Assembly (NCBI GenBank): GCA_964589825.1
Contig: CAZPUS010000024.1
Coordinates: 1-49,457 of the forward strand
DNA: 49,457 nt
Direction: 5' to 3'
DNA from: CAZPUS01 sp964589825
GTDB lineage: Bacteria; Fibrobacterota; Chitinivibrionia; Chitinivibrionales; WJKA01
A program made the position numbers and the translations under genes. How positions within the stretch are numbered: the stretch's first letter is position 1; the number at the start of each line of letters is the position of its first letter. Shown here one piece after another: positions 1 through 8,623 of the stretch. Under the pieces are notes generated by a model. The model worked only from the letters and a program-made list of their open reading frames with translations. It had not been told where the DNA came from and made no database searches.

Positions 1-459
1 GCAGAGACGCCGTCCGCTGCTGCGGTCAGAATCGTTAAAGATTCACGTGAGCTTGGTTCCCGCTTTTCATCGACGGCATCGAGATTCATACGCAGCTTTC
101 TTAATGCCCGCAACGTTTTTTCACAGCGATACCGGACACTGCACCACCGGATGAAAATGGCCGCTCCTGTGTATATGATAAAAGAGCAGCGTCAGCGCAT
201 GGATGAAGAGAGCGAGCGGTTGGTGTATGCGATGCGCAGGTTCATGGCGGCCACACGGGAGCGGGTGCAGCAGCGGGGGAGACAACTGGATGCGATTAGT
301 CCTTTAAAGGTTCTTGAAAGAGGTTTCAGTGTAGTGCGTACGTCACAGAAAGAGACGGTACGGGATGCACGGATGCTTTCCATGGGGGAAAAACTCGATA
401 TCAGGTTGTATCGCGGATCGGTCGAAGCGACGGTCGACGCCGTTACCACGGATGAATAA
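1..459 (+). CDS. xseA: Exodeoxyribonuclease VII large subunit, C-terminal part
   Basis: C-terminal 152 residues of the large subunit of exodeoxyribonuclease VII, a cytoplasmic nuclease that degrades single-stranded DNA together with the small subunit XseB. The frame is open from base 1, so the start and the N-terminal OB-fold lie outside the window. The visible part starts in the family's ETPSAAA motif, continues through an Arg/Gln/Glu-rich helical stretch typical of the long coiled coil, and ends with the diagnostic LDAISPLKVLERGFSVV element about 55 residues before the stop. An internal ATG at 151 is not the true start because homology continues upstream of it. The usual partner xseB does not follow; a small Cys-rich gene begins 29 bases downstream. 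Confidence 0.93.
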   Translation, partial: AETPSAAAVRIVKDSRELGSRFSSTASRFIRSFLNARNVFSQRYRTLHHRMKMAAPVYMIKEQRQRMDEESERLVYAMRRFMAATRERVQQRGRQLDAISPLKVLERGFSVVRTSQKETVRDARMLSMGEKLDIRLYRGSVEATVDAVTTDE

Positions 460-488
460 TTGTGCCTTGCATTATAAAAGGAGACGGG

Positions 489-680
489 ATGGCTTCCGAA
501 AAAAAAGTGAAAAAGAAAAAACTCTGCAAATGGTCAAAAAAGCGGATCGAAAAGGATTTCGACACCTATGTCGAATGTGTGGCACCGGTGACACACGTAT
601 GTAGAAAATGCGGACGTGGTGCCAGCAGCGGCTCCTACCTGTGTAAAGGAAAAAGAATTTCGCGGGATGATTCTGCGTAA
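489..680 (+). CDS. Small Lys/Cys-rich putative zinc-ribbon protein
   Basis: A 63-residue basic protein. The start is set by AGGAG at 479-483, five bases before the ATG; an in-frame upstream ATG at 462 has no such site. After a Lys-rich N-terminus come five cysteines: one in LCKWSKK, one in YVECVAP, a CxxC pair in HVCRKCGR and one in SYLCKG. This spacing suggests a single metal-binding knuckle. I recall small proteins with a KKIEKDF...VCRKCGR pattern in several Gram-negative phyla, all of unknown function, so I give it no role. It follows xseA where xseB would be expected but shows no resemblance to XseB (no short two-helix acidic pattern). It is probably co-transcribed with xseA. Confidence 0.75.
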   Translation: MASEKKVKKKKLCKWSKKRIEKDFDTYVECVAPVTHVCRKCGRGASSGSYLCKGKRISRDDSA

Positions 681-775
681 ATCGGGGTGCCGAAATCGCG
701 GCCGATTCATCATTGGAGAGTGTACGCCGCCGGGATAGTATGTCGTATGGTTCTTTGTGATCGTTCACGCGCCTC

Positions 776-2389
776 TCATCGATGGTCATAGCGTACCACG
801 AATGCATCATCGCTGCGTGTGCCGTACACTATGGAAAAGAGCCCGGGATAGAGGTCGATGGCATGCCGTATATCATCCATGTAGGTGTATTTATCACGGG
901 TATACCGCGACGAAACCATGACGTAGTCGACGTTATGATAGTCGAAATACGTACAAAACTCGGCAGCAACACCTGCAGAATAAAAGGGGATGTTTTTACC
1001 TCCGCGCAAAAGAAAAAGCAGTCCATATACCTGGCTTGCGATTATCTCCCGTGACGTCGCATGGTCTCTTACCCAGGCGATACATTTCTGGTATTGGGAA
1101 TCGGCAAATTGAGGTTTCATTGTACGACGCGGATAACGAAACGTCCATAACGAGTTGTCAAACAGTAACAGCAGACCGATCGCCGCGGTAAAAATGCGGG
1201 CATGTGCAATGCGGGTATGAAAGATGAGCGATGCCCCCTGATATATGCCGCAGAAAAAATAGATTACCAGCATGGGCAGCAGAGGAATCACCAGCCGAAG
1301 ATAGGCAGGTCCGTAATAAAAGAGTACACCCATGCACATCAGCGCATAGAGATTCATCAGCGGAAATCGTCTGCGGCTGCGCCACCATCCCAGCAGTACG
1401 ATTGCCGTGACCAGTGCGCATAGTATCGCTTTTGGACTGTTCATGCGTACTCTGAAATAGGCGGATCGGAAAAGCGACTGCGGGATGAGGGTGAGTGCGT
1501 ATCCACGCAGCGAACGTATACTGGTTAAGGCGAAGTTGTGGCATACCCGCTGCAGTGACGAGAAGCCCGTAACAGAAGGTGTGCCGGTATCAGGGGCAGG
1601 CGCCGGGGCGGATGTCGGGTATGTGTGCGGTTGACTTCGGTCCTTTGCAAAAAATGCACGAAACGATTGCACGTGTATCGGTGTATCCGCGATTATTGCG
1701 ACGCTGTAGAAGCCGACGAGCAGGATCGGGATGAGGAATACCACCCTACGCAGTAGTTGCCGGGAATCGCCAAAGTGCCATGAAAGAAAAAGTCCGAATG
1801 AAAGCGGAAGGACAAGTCCTATGTTGCGTATAGACGCGATATAGAGCGCCAGAAGGCTTAAAAGAAAAATATTTCCAATAGTGAGCGTGCGTGACCACCG
1901 CCACCAGAGGGTGAAAAAGATCAGCAAAGAGGTCAGGAACCAGGTTTCTGAGTAGAGATAGGAGGAGAGCATGTGTATAGCGGTATTAATGCTCAGTGAT
2001 GCGGTAATCAGCACTGCAAGGAGTCTGTTTCCAGCGCGCCGATAGAGCTCCATAGAGAAAAAGTATAGTGCCGTGAAAAATGCGATGAGCAGGGCTGCTT
2101 TCAGCATCGCCCACTGTGCTCCCGCAAGTGCGTAGAAGCCTGCGATAAGAAGGGGAAACCCGGGAGGCCACCAGAGCCCGTGAGGATTACCGGGAATCGA
2201 AATGTCGCTGAATCCATGCCCGGTTGCCAGAGACATGCCGAGGATCGCGTAATGGGTGCTGTCACCAGCCTGATGCAGCCGGGCGGAGAAAGAAAAGAGA
2301 AACACTCCTAATGCGGCGCAAAAGATAATCCCTGCACAGAGGAGGTGAAAACGAAATGAAGGGTGTGATTTAATGGGTGTATGCAACAT
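776..2389 (-). CDS. GT39/ArnT-like membrane glycosyltransferase
   Basis: A 537-residue polytopic inner-membrane protein of the GT-C fold (PMT_2/dolichyl-phosphate-mannose mannosyltransferase-like). These enzymes move a sugar from a polyprenyl-phosphate carrier onto lipid, protein or glycan on the periplasmic side. TM1 spans about residues 16-36 and is followed at once by the expected acidic loop residue, Asp43 in AGDSTHYAI. A Trp/Pro-rich loop (GLWWPPGFPLL, about 71-81) matches the family. About ten further hydrophobic segments follow, with a soluble C-terminal domain from about residue 430. The substrate cannot be told from sequence. It ends convergently 95 bases from the small Cys-rich gene. 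A polyprenyl-phosphate sugar transferase lies 2 kb away, which fits surface-glycan assembly. Confidence 0.8.
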   Translation of the reverse strand: MLHTPIKSHPSFRFHLLCAGIIFCAALGVFLFSFSARLHQAGDSTHYAILGMSLATGHGFSDISIPGNPHGLWWPPGFPLLIAGFYALAGAQWAMLKAALLIAFFTALYFFSMELYRRAGNRLLAVLITASLSINTAIHMLSSYLYSETWFLTSLLIFFTLWWRWSRTLTIGNIFLLSLLALYIASIRNIGLVLPLSFGLFLSWHFGDSRQLLRRVVFLIPILLVGFYSVAIIADTPIHVQSFRAFFAKDRSQPHTYPTSAPAPAPDTGTPSVTGFSSLQRVCHNFALTSIRSLRGYALTLIPQSLFRSAYFRVRMNSPKAILCALVTAIVLLGWWRSRRRFPLMNLYALMCMGVLFYYGPAYLRLVIPLLPMLVIYFFCGIYQGASLIFHTRIAHARIFTAAIGLLLLFDNSLWTFRYPRRTMKPQFADSQYQKCIAWVRDHATSREIIASQVYGLLFLLRGGKNIPFYSAGVAAEFCTYFDYHNVDYVMVSSRYTRDKYTYMDDIRHAIDLYPGLFSIVYGTRSDDAFVVRYDHR

Positions 2390-2564
2390 CTTGATATGTA
2401 TTCGAAAAAATGTGACACAGGGATCATTCGCCCGTAGTATTCATATCGACACCGCAATTGCAGCCCGGCCCGGTATTGGTATGTCACTATAAGTGCGCAG
2501 TCTAATTCGGAAAAAAGGGCAAAGCAGCGATATCGGCGCACGCAGATGTCGTCTTTTAGCGTAA

Positions 2565-3416
2565 TCAGTAAAACTGGATCAGTTTCTTAATCACATTGAA
2601 CTCCTTAATATGATCATCCCAACCGTTTTGCGGATGCTGAAACGTAACAAAAATCCTGGTGTTGTTATGGACAGTGAATACAAGCTGATTCTTTGTCAGT
2701 TTTCCGGTTAGATCGGTGATATATTCGATTGTAGCGAGTTCATATTGCCCTGAGGTGTAAAAAGCGAACGAGCCGGGCAGTATATGATCGAATCCCGCAG
2801 TGTTGTTTTGCACATACCCCTTGACAAACACCTCCCTTTCCGCAATCTGGGTATCGTGTGAACGAAGTTCAGCCATTACGCGCGGCCAGTTACTGGTGCG
2901 CCCGACCGCCACAAAATCTTTCGGCATTTCAGGCGGTACCGTAAACGTGTCCGGGATTTCCCTGAAGTATTTCGGAAACCATATTCTGAGTCCGGAAAGG
3001 TCATCGTTCCATTGCTGGAACACCGAATTGACCTGGCTCTTGTCTATCTCTACCGGTGTAGTGGTTCCCTTTTCCAAAACTTCTATGTGCTCTGCGGTCC
3101 ATAGTGGAATGGTATTCGTTTCGGCTGAAAGCACGATCTGCGCTTCTCCGGGGGGGAGATTGCCGATACGAGCATATCCCTCCTGATAGCCATATGCCAT
3201 ATGGTGCTCTTCATTGCCGTTGACATCTATGGTTATTACCATATTTTCGCAGTTGTTTTCGATGTGTGGAGCAACGGCATCCTGTGCGATAATTGCCACC
3301 GATGCGCCATTCCGGACTGATGAGGAGGACGTAAGAAGATCGCTGCATCCCATACCGACGGCGAGTATCCCGGCAACGGCCATACAAATAATATTCCTTC
3401 GATTCGATATTACCAT
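2565..3416 (-). CDS. Lipoprotein of unknown function, coupled to CsgG-like gene
   Basis: A 283-residue putative lipoprotein. Residues 1-24 form a signal peptide ending in a lipobox (AVGMGC, Cys24). The next residues are Ser/Thr-rich (SDLLTSSSS), as in a lipoprotein tether. The rest looks like beta-rich periplasmic sequence; residues 45-105 resemble an Ig-like or carboxypeptidase-regulatory fold (MVITIDVNG, then IGNLPPGEAQIVL), but I cannot name a family. Its ATG lies inside the end of the upstream CsgG-like gene: the two overlap by 7 bases (start ATG at 3414-3416, upstream stop TAA at 3410-3412). This indicates translational coupling and probably joint function in the envelope. Confidence 0.75.
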   Translation of the reverse strand: MVISNRRNIICMAVAGILAVGMGCSDLLTSSSSVRNGASVAIIAQDAVAPHIENNCENMVITIDVNGNEEHHMAYGYQEGYARIGNLPPGEAQIVLSAETNTIPLWTAEHIEVLEKGTTTPVEIDKSQVNSVFQQWNDDLSGLRIWFPKYFREIPDTFTVPPEMPKDFVAVGRTSNWPRVMAELRSHDTQIAEREVFVKGYVQNNTAGFDHILPGSFAFYTSGQYELATIEYITDLTGKLTKNQLVFTVHNNTRIFVTFQHPQNGWDDHIKEFNVIKKLIQFY

Positions 3417-4060
3417 AGGACCTCCACCTCCGCATTGTCATTGTTTTCTGAATCAGAATTCTGTACAATCAGATACGTAATACCGCCTGCAACGGCAAGC
3501 GTGCCCACGCCGATGCCGGTAAACAACAGCGCACCGGAGCGGTTTTGGAAATTGCGTTCCTTAAACGAGGTTTTTTCCCCTGTGAGTTTTTTTGCGACTA
3601 TTTTCATTTCCTGTGTCAGCAAATCTTCTATAGGTCCGGTATAATTATGAGAAACACTGGAGATGATTTTTCCCGACTCGACTGAAATGATCCTTGCGGT
3701 TATGCTGTAGGCATGGCCCACTTTGCCGATGGTTCCCGCAATGATCTGTTCAATTCCCAGCATCTGTCCCATCTGCACGAGGCACTCCTTTTCATTACAT
3801 GCGCCGCTTTGCTGAAAAGCCTGTTCTTTGAGTATCTCGTCCATCTGCGAACGCTCCATTACTTCGAACGAGTCCATGTTCATGAGCTCGGTTCGCAGCA
3901 CCTCAGAAAGTGTGGCCACTTCGTGTTCGGAAACGCCCTGGGCGGTGAATGGTTTGACCGCTACAGTGGGGAGCGTTTGTGCACCGGACCGGGTTGTCAC
4001 CACACATACGATGAATAACGCCAGGAGAATGACGAAGAGACTAAGGCGGGGTCTGTACAT
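3410..4060 (-). CDS. CsgG/HfaB-like periplasmic or outer-membrane protein
   Basis: A 216-residue exported protein. The start at 4060 is preferred over 4066 or the far upstream 4180, because GGA sits six bases before it and it gives a clean signal peptide (RLSLFVILLALFIVC, cleavage near SGAQT). Residues 30-175 have the CsgG/TolB-N-like pattern: LPTVAVKPF, then LSEVLRTELMNM, FEVMERSQMDEILKEQ, and GIEQIIAGTIGKVG. This fold occurs in curli export and related lipoproteins. A Gly-rich hydrophobic segment near the C-terminus (LLFTGIGVGTLAVAGGITYLI) could anchor it in the membrane. It has no lipobox, unlike E. coli CsgG. It overlaps the next lipoprotein gene by 7 bases. No other curli gene is nearby, so I do not infer curli secretion. 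Confidence 0.75.
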   Translation of the reverse strand: MYRPRLSLFVILLALFIVCVVTTRSGAQTLPTVAVKPFTAQGVSEHEVATLSEVLRTELMNMDSFEVMERSQMDEILKEQAFQQSGACNEKECLVQMGQMLGIEQIIAGTIGKVGHAYSITARIISVESGKIISSVSHNYTGPIEDLLTQEMKIVAKKLTGEKTSFKERNFQNRSGALLFTGIGVGTLAVAGGITYLIVQNSDSENNDNAEVEVLW

Positions 4061-4452
4061 ATACATTCCTTTTTTGCCGGTAAAAAACAGCTGATCTATA
4101 CGGAATTTAATTGTACAACAAAATAAATAATAATGCAACATAATAATGCGGGGGTACCGGTTTTTGAGGCGGCCGTGCACCGTGACCCCGGAACGCAGCG
4201 GCTTACTCCCCAGATACCCCTCAACGTGGTTGTCGCATTTCTCATTCAGGGGGAAAAAGTATCGGTGCTGTGGTGTGTGTGAAAGGCGAGGGCGCTCGAT
4301 TCAGATAAAAAGATAACCCGCATCTACAGGCTTAAACGGACCCTGAGGAAAGCCGAGCGTTATGTGTCGGGAATCATAACTTCGTATCATCTTCTTATCC
4401 TGCCCGGCAAGTCCATCCCTTTACCTTGGTGAATCCATCGAATACAATACCC
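4061..4452. other. 392-base spacer with a possible gene relic
   Basis: No intact gene is supported here. On the + strand a stretch from about 4282 to 4431 is open for about 49 codons without a start codon and reads like protein (KKITRIYRLKRTLRKAERYV, then a hydrophobic run and a stop after PLPW). It is preceded directly by an in-frame TGA. It may be the tail of a decayed gene. I recognise no family in it. The promoter for the CsgG-like gene should lie near 4070-4130, which is A+T-rich. Confidence 0.3.
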
Positions 4453-5928
4453 TCACCGCGCCCCTTTACCGGTAAGTACGACATAGATGGTTCGAATGAG
4501 TATCTTTAAATCAAGACTCAGTGACATATTGTTAAAGTAGTAGAGGTCATAGCGCACCTTTTCCTTGACATCTTCAATGGTTTCGTCGTATTTATGCTTA
4601 ACCTGGGCCCAGCCGGTAATACCGGGCTTCATTTTAAGTCTTCGTACATACCACGGGATCTCTTTTTTAAGCTCCTCGATAAACTCCGGACGTTCCGGAC
4701 GAGGGCCTACGAGTGACATTTCCCCTTTGAGTACGTTTATGAACTGTGGTAATTCGTCAATACGCGTTTTGCGCATGAATCTGCCGACAGGTGTTATCCG
4801 TGGATCGTTTTCAGTTGCCCACTGTGCACCCTTGCTATCTTCAGCATCGATATACATCGATCTGAACTTAACGAGGGTAAAATTTGTGCCGTTTTGTCCC
4901 ACCCGTGTCTGCTTGTAAAGGGCGGGTCCGGGAGTGGTTAGTCTGACAAGTGCGCCGAAAAGCAAAAGGACGGGCGCACCGAGTATAAGTACGATAAGAG
5001 AGATAATGATGTCAATTATGCGCTTGATCTGTGCCTGCCATGCCGGCATGTGCTGCTGCAGCAGCACAATGAGCGGAACACCGAATATCTGATTGGTATT
5101 GAAGTGGCCCGCAATAACATCCATAAGGGATGGGACCATGTAAATAGTTACCTGACCGTTGCCGCAATAATCGATAATTTTCAGAATTTCATTTGCAGAG
5201 GTAGTGAGATGTGATATGATGATGCCGCTTATCTGATGCTGCGAGACTGCATTCGGAATATCAGAGAAAGTCCCGAGTACGGGATAGCCGTAATAATCAG
5301 TATTTTTTTTCCGCCCGTCATCATCGATAAATCCAACCACACGGTATCCGAGTTTGGGATATCGGGTAATGTTATCGAGGATTTCCTTTCCGGAGTTGTT
5401 GGCGCCAATGATAAGGACCTTGCTGACCCCGATGCCTCTGATAAAAAGTCTGCTGAAAAGACTGTGAATCGCGAATCGGTGGAGTGTGGCAAATATGAGC
5501 ATGCTAAGCCCGTACGTGCCGAGAATAGCGACCTTTCTGGATGCAAATACACCGGTACGGGTTCCCTGTACGGCAAAATCGACGATTTCTTCGGCGCTGA
5601 CCAGGAAAAAGAGGCCCAGAATACCGATCGCAATACACCTGAATATAACGAAGAATTCATCGAGTCGCGACTCTTTATGCCACTCGCGGTAGAGCCCGTT
5701 AAAAAAGAAAATGAGCAGCCATCCGAACATCAGCACGAGCATGGGATTGACAAAAAGTGCAATCGATATTTCGTCATTCGTGCATTCGGGGAAATAGCCG
5801 CTTTTGTACCTCAGCCAGAAGGTCGCAATGAATGCGACATTGATGAATATGGCATCGAAAAAAAAGGTGAGCGGTTTTTCCAGAACGCGTATTGACATAA
5901 CGTAAAGAGGACGCCCCCGGTAATTCAT
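4453..5928 (-). CDS. Polyprenyl-phosphate sugar phosphotransferase (WcaJ/WbaP type)
   Basis: A 491-residue initiating transferase that moves a sugar-1-phosphate from a nucleotide sugar to undecaprenyl phosphate, the first step of exopolysaccharide or O-antigen assembly, at the inner membrane. Order of parts: four N-terminal TM helices (about 20-150), a CoA_binding_3-like Rossmann region opening with VLIIGANNSGKEI (about 171-183), then TM5 (IIISLIVLILGAPVLLLFGAL) and the catalytic bacterial sugar transferase domain. Its motifs are RTTPGP-like LTTPGPALYKQTRVG, KFRSMYIDAE, RKTRIDELPQ, VLKGEMSLVGPRPE and KPGITGWAQV. Length is normal. The sugar cannot be predicted. An alternative start at 5898 (MSIRVLEKPL) would give a more typical N-terminus; neither has a clear ribosome site. 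The gene appears to be alone, away from a polysaccharide cluster. Confidence 0.9.
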   Translation of the reverse strand: MNYRGRPLYVMSIRVLEKPLTFFFDAIFINVAFIATFWLRYKSGYFPECTNDEISIALFVNPMLVLMFGWLLIFFFNGLYREWHKESRLDEFFVIFRCIAIGILGLFFLVSAEEIVDFAVQGTRTGVFASRKVAILGTYGLSMLIFATLHRFAIHSLFSRLFIRGIGVSKVLIIGANNSGKEILDNITRYPKLGYRVVGFIDDDGRKKNTDYYGYPVLGTFSDIPNAVSQHQISGIIISHLTTSANEILKIIDYCGNGQVTIYMVPSLMDVIAGHFNTNQIFGVPLIVLLQQHMPAWQAQIKRIIDIIISLIVLILGAPVLLLFGALVRLTTPGPALYKQTRVGQNGTNFTLVKFRSMYIDAEDSKGAQWATENDPRITPVGRFMRKTRIDELPQFINVLKGEMSLVGPRPERPEFIEELKKEIPWYVRRLKMKPGITGWAQVKHKYDETIEDVKEKVRYDLYYFNNMSLSLDLKILIRTIYVVLTGKGAR

Positions 5929-6047
5929 AGCGTCCGGTTATGCGTGTAAAAAAATGTAGTTCCGACCGTTATGTGCAATAACGTGTATTCGTCTCATTTA
6001 CAAGTGCTCAACAGCCGGATTTAATAACCCGTATTATAATACTACGA

Positions 6048-7241
6048 TTATGGCAATGTAAAATTGCCCCGGATAAATGAATCGAAAAGCGTCTCCCCCG
6101 TATATTCCGAGGTGATGGAGACGTCATTTTCCGAATATCGAATCGATCCGTCCACAGTAATACCGGGCCCGCATATACCGAAGGGAACAGAAACCGAATC
6201 GTGCGTCATTGTTTCAAGCGGTGTTGCATGGTCCGGAAGCACACACATCCGAAGCTCGTCTGATGACGAAACCATGTCGAGTACCGGTGAGACGACATTG
6301 GTGTCGAATTCTTTTATTGCGCTGCATTTTTTTTCAACAGAACCTTCGTGTGAGGTTTCATCGGGTGCCTCAACATGCAGGTAGACAAAGTTATGATCCT
6401 GCAGCACCTTTTCTGCTTCACTCAGCTTGCCTGCGTAATTTGTATGCAGATATCCGGTGGCACCTTCTATATACGGCGCGGCAAGTCCCGAAAGCACACC
6501 GAGCCCCTTGACAAGGTTCACCGCGGTTATTGCCGAACCGTTAAGTCCGTATCTTTGAGACAATGATGGAAGCTGAAGCGCCCTGCCGTTACCCCAGAGC
6601 CATATATCGCTTACCGGTGTTTCTCCGCGATCACGGCGTTTTTTATTAATCGCGGCATTACGAAGAAGCTCGTGTGCGTTACGGGAGAGCTCATGCAAAA
6701 TATCGCTGCCTTTGCCGGACGGAAGGTAGGAATCGACAGCACGACCCGATATGTCGTGGGGGGGAGTGCATTTCAAATCATCGTTGCAGCCGTGAAGGAC
6801 TATCAGATGCCGGTAACTGGTCCCGAAATGGAACGTGACTCTGTCGCTGTCAAGATGTGCGGCAAGAAGCTCTAAAACTTCCCGCGCATCATCATCCCCG
6901 ATATGGCCGGCTGAATAGTCCCGCATGATCGAGTCCTCTATATGGACAAGATTGCACCGCAGCGCGATATCGCCTTCTCCAAGCTCGATCCCCATACCTG
7001 CGGCTTCTATAGGCGCCCGACCCGTATAATAACGTGCAGGGTCGTAGCCCAGAAGCGACATGTTGGCAACGTCACTGCCGGGAGCCATTCCCCGGGGAAC
7101 GGTACGTACTTTACCGCTTAGACCGCGTCGTACTACTTCATCAAGTCCGGGAGTATCGACATATTCAAGTGGTGTTTTTCCGCCGAGCGAATCGACGGGC
7201 CGGTCGGCCATTCCGTCGCCCACACAAATTATATACTTCAT
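6048..7241 (-). CDS. ApgM-like enzyme, proposed homoserine kinase
   Basis: A 397-residue member of the alkaline phosphatase superfamily, the archaeal-type cofactor-independent phosphoglycerate mutase family. It opens with the metal site MKYIICVGDGMADRP. The presumed Ser nucleophile is in APGSDVANMSLLGYDP (about 52-67), and further metal ligands are in EAPDETSHEG and LPDHATP near the C-terminus. The family has a branch annotated as proposed homoserine kinase because it accompanies threonine genes in genomes lacking ThrB. Here it is the last gene of a hom-thrC operon, 29 bases after thrC, and no GHMP-type thrB is in the window. That context favours the kinase role (homoserine to O-phosphohomoserine) over glycolysis, but the sequence alone does not prove it. 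Confidence 0.85.
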   Translation of the reverse strand: MKYIICVGDGMADRPVDSLGGKTPLEYVDTPGLDEVVRRGLSGKVRTVPRGMAPGSDVANMSLLGYDPARYYTGRAPIEAAGMGIELGEGDIALRCNLVHIEDSIMRDYSAGHIGDDDAREVLELLAAHLDSDRVTFHFGTSYRHLIVLHGCNDDLKCTPPHDISGRAVDSYLPSGKGSDILHELSRNAHELLRNAAINKKRRDRGETPVSDIWLWGNGRALQLPSLSQRYGLNGSAITAVNLVKGLGVLSGLAAPYIEGATGYLHTNYAGKLSEAEKVLQDHNFVYLHVEAPDETSHEGSVEKKCSAIKEFDTNVVSPVLDMVSSSDELRMCVLPDHATPLETMTHDSVSVPFGICGPGITVDGSIRYSENDVSITSEYTGETLFDSFIRGNFTLP

Positions 7242-7270
7242 AAGGATGTCGCCTTATGTGTAACGCGTGT

Positions 7271-8614
7271 TCAGGAATTCTTTTCTATATAATCGACAAG
7301 TGTGTCGAGATCCGCTTTGAGACGTGTGGGGCAGTTGTTAAGCCCGCACGGATCGATTTTCTGTGTACCGGTAACACTGCTGGTGCGTTGGGGGTCGAGA
7401 TACAACTCGTCTTTGTGAAAATCGACGGTGTAGTCGGGATCCTTCAGCAGATGACCGGTAAGTATGCATACTGCGGTTTCGTCTTTCTTAATTATCCCTT
7501 TGGCAGCCAGTTTACGGCATCCTGCTACAGTCGTGGCCGAGGCCGGCTCGCTGCCGATACCGTCCCTGCCGATATGCTGTTTTGCGGCCGCGATTTCGCT
7601 TTCGGTCACCTCGTCGACCACGCCGTTGGAGAGTTCGATTGCATGCAGCGCTTTCTCCCAGCTGACAGGGTTGCCTATTTTTATCGCCGTGGCACGGGTT
7701 TTTGCCCGTACAGGGGTAAGGTCCCCGGTTCCGTTTACATACGAAGTAAAGAGTGGGTTTGCGCCTTCCGCCTGAATAATGGCGATACGCGGCATTTTAT
7801 CGATGAAATTGCTTGCATACAGCTCTTCGAACGCTTTGCCGAAGCTGCTCGAATTGCCGAGATTGCCCCCCGGAACCACAATCCAGTCGGGGACCTGCCA
7901 GTCGAGCTGGTGCAGCAGCTCTATCATGATGGTCTTCTGCCCTTCGATACGAAACGGGTTGATCGAATTGAGCAGATAGATATTATGGGATGAGCAAATC
8001 TGTTGCACCAGCTCCATGGCCTTATCGAAATCACCTTCGATCTCTACTGTTTTTGCACCAAACTCAAGCGCCTGGGACAGCTTTCCAAATGCGATCTGGC
8101 CCTGGGGAATGAATACGAAACTGCTCATCCCCGCACGGGCCGCATACGCGGCCATGGACGCGGATGTGTTTCCGGTAGAGGCACATGCGACTACATGCGC
8201 ACCGATTTTTTGCGCCATGGTGACGGCTGTGGTCATGCCGTTATCCTTGAACGATCCGGTTGGGTTCTGTCCCTGGTGTTTTGCATAGAGGTGTTCCATG
8301 TCCGCATATGAAGCACACTTCGGCATGTCATACAATGGGGTATTCCCTTCCTGTATAGTCACGATAGAGTTGTAAGGTGCATATGCGGAAAGGAATTCCC
8401 GGTAACGCCATACTCCGCTGAGATCGAGCGGATTGTGGGAAAATTTACGTACATCGAACACTTTCTGCAGTTTTTCCCGTGTTTCGGCGGTAAACCGTGG
8501 AAGAGGATTTACCACTTCGAGCAGTTTTCCGTCGTCGCTTTTATAGCGATTTTCCTTGAGTGAATACGTCTGCTCGGGAGTGACACCGAAGGTTCGTAAA
8601 TATGCATGTTTCAT
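7271..8614 (-). CDS. thrC: Threonine synthase
   Basis: A 447-residue PLP enzyme converting O-phosphohomoserine to threonine, the last step of the pathway, in the cytoplasm. Key sites: TIQEGNTPLYDMP (about 105), the PLP-binding lysine in QNPTGSFKDNGM (about 137-148), a phosphate/PLP loop CASTGNTSASMAAYAA, and VPGGNLGNSSSFGKAF (about 249). It lies 9 bases after hom and 29 bases before the ApgM-like gene, on the same strand, so the three are one transcription unit. Its substrate would have to come from the ApgM-like protein, since no classical homoserine kinase is seen. Length and motif order fit the family's longer class. Confidence 0.96.
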   Translation of the reverse strand: MKHAYLRTFGVTPEQTYSLKENRYKSDDGKLLEVVNPLPRFTAETREKLQKVFDVRKFSHNPLDLSGVWRYREFLSAYAPYNSIVTIQEGNTPLYDMPKCASYADMEHLYAKHQGQNPTGSFKDNGMTTAVTMAQKIGAHVVACASTGNTSASMAAYAARAGMSSFVFIPQGQIAFGKLSQALEFGAKTVEIEGDFDKAMELVQQICSSHNIYLLNSINPFRIEGQKTIMIELLHQLDWQVPDWIVVPGGNLGNSSSFGKAFEELYASNFIDKMPRIAIIQAEGANPLFTSYVNGTGDLTPVRAKTRATAIKIGNPVSWEKALHAIELSNGVVDEVTESEIAAAKQHIGRDGIGSEPASATTVAGCRKLAAKGIIKKDETAVCILTGHLLKDPDYTVDFHKDELYLDPQRTSSVTGTQKIDPCGLNNCPTRLKADLDTLVDYIEKNS

Positions 8615-8623
8615 GGGGGGCCT

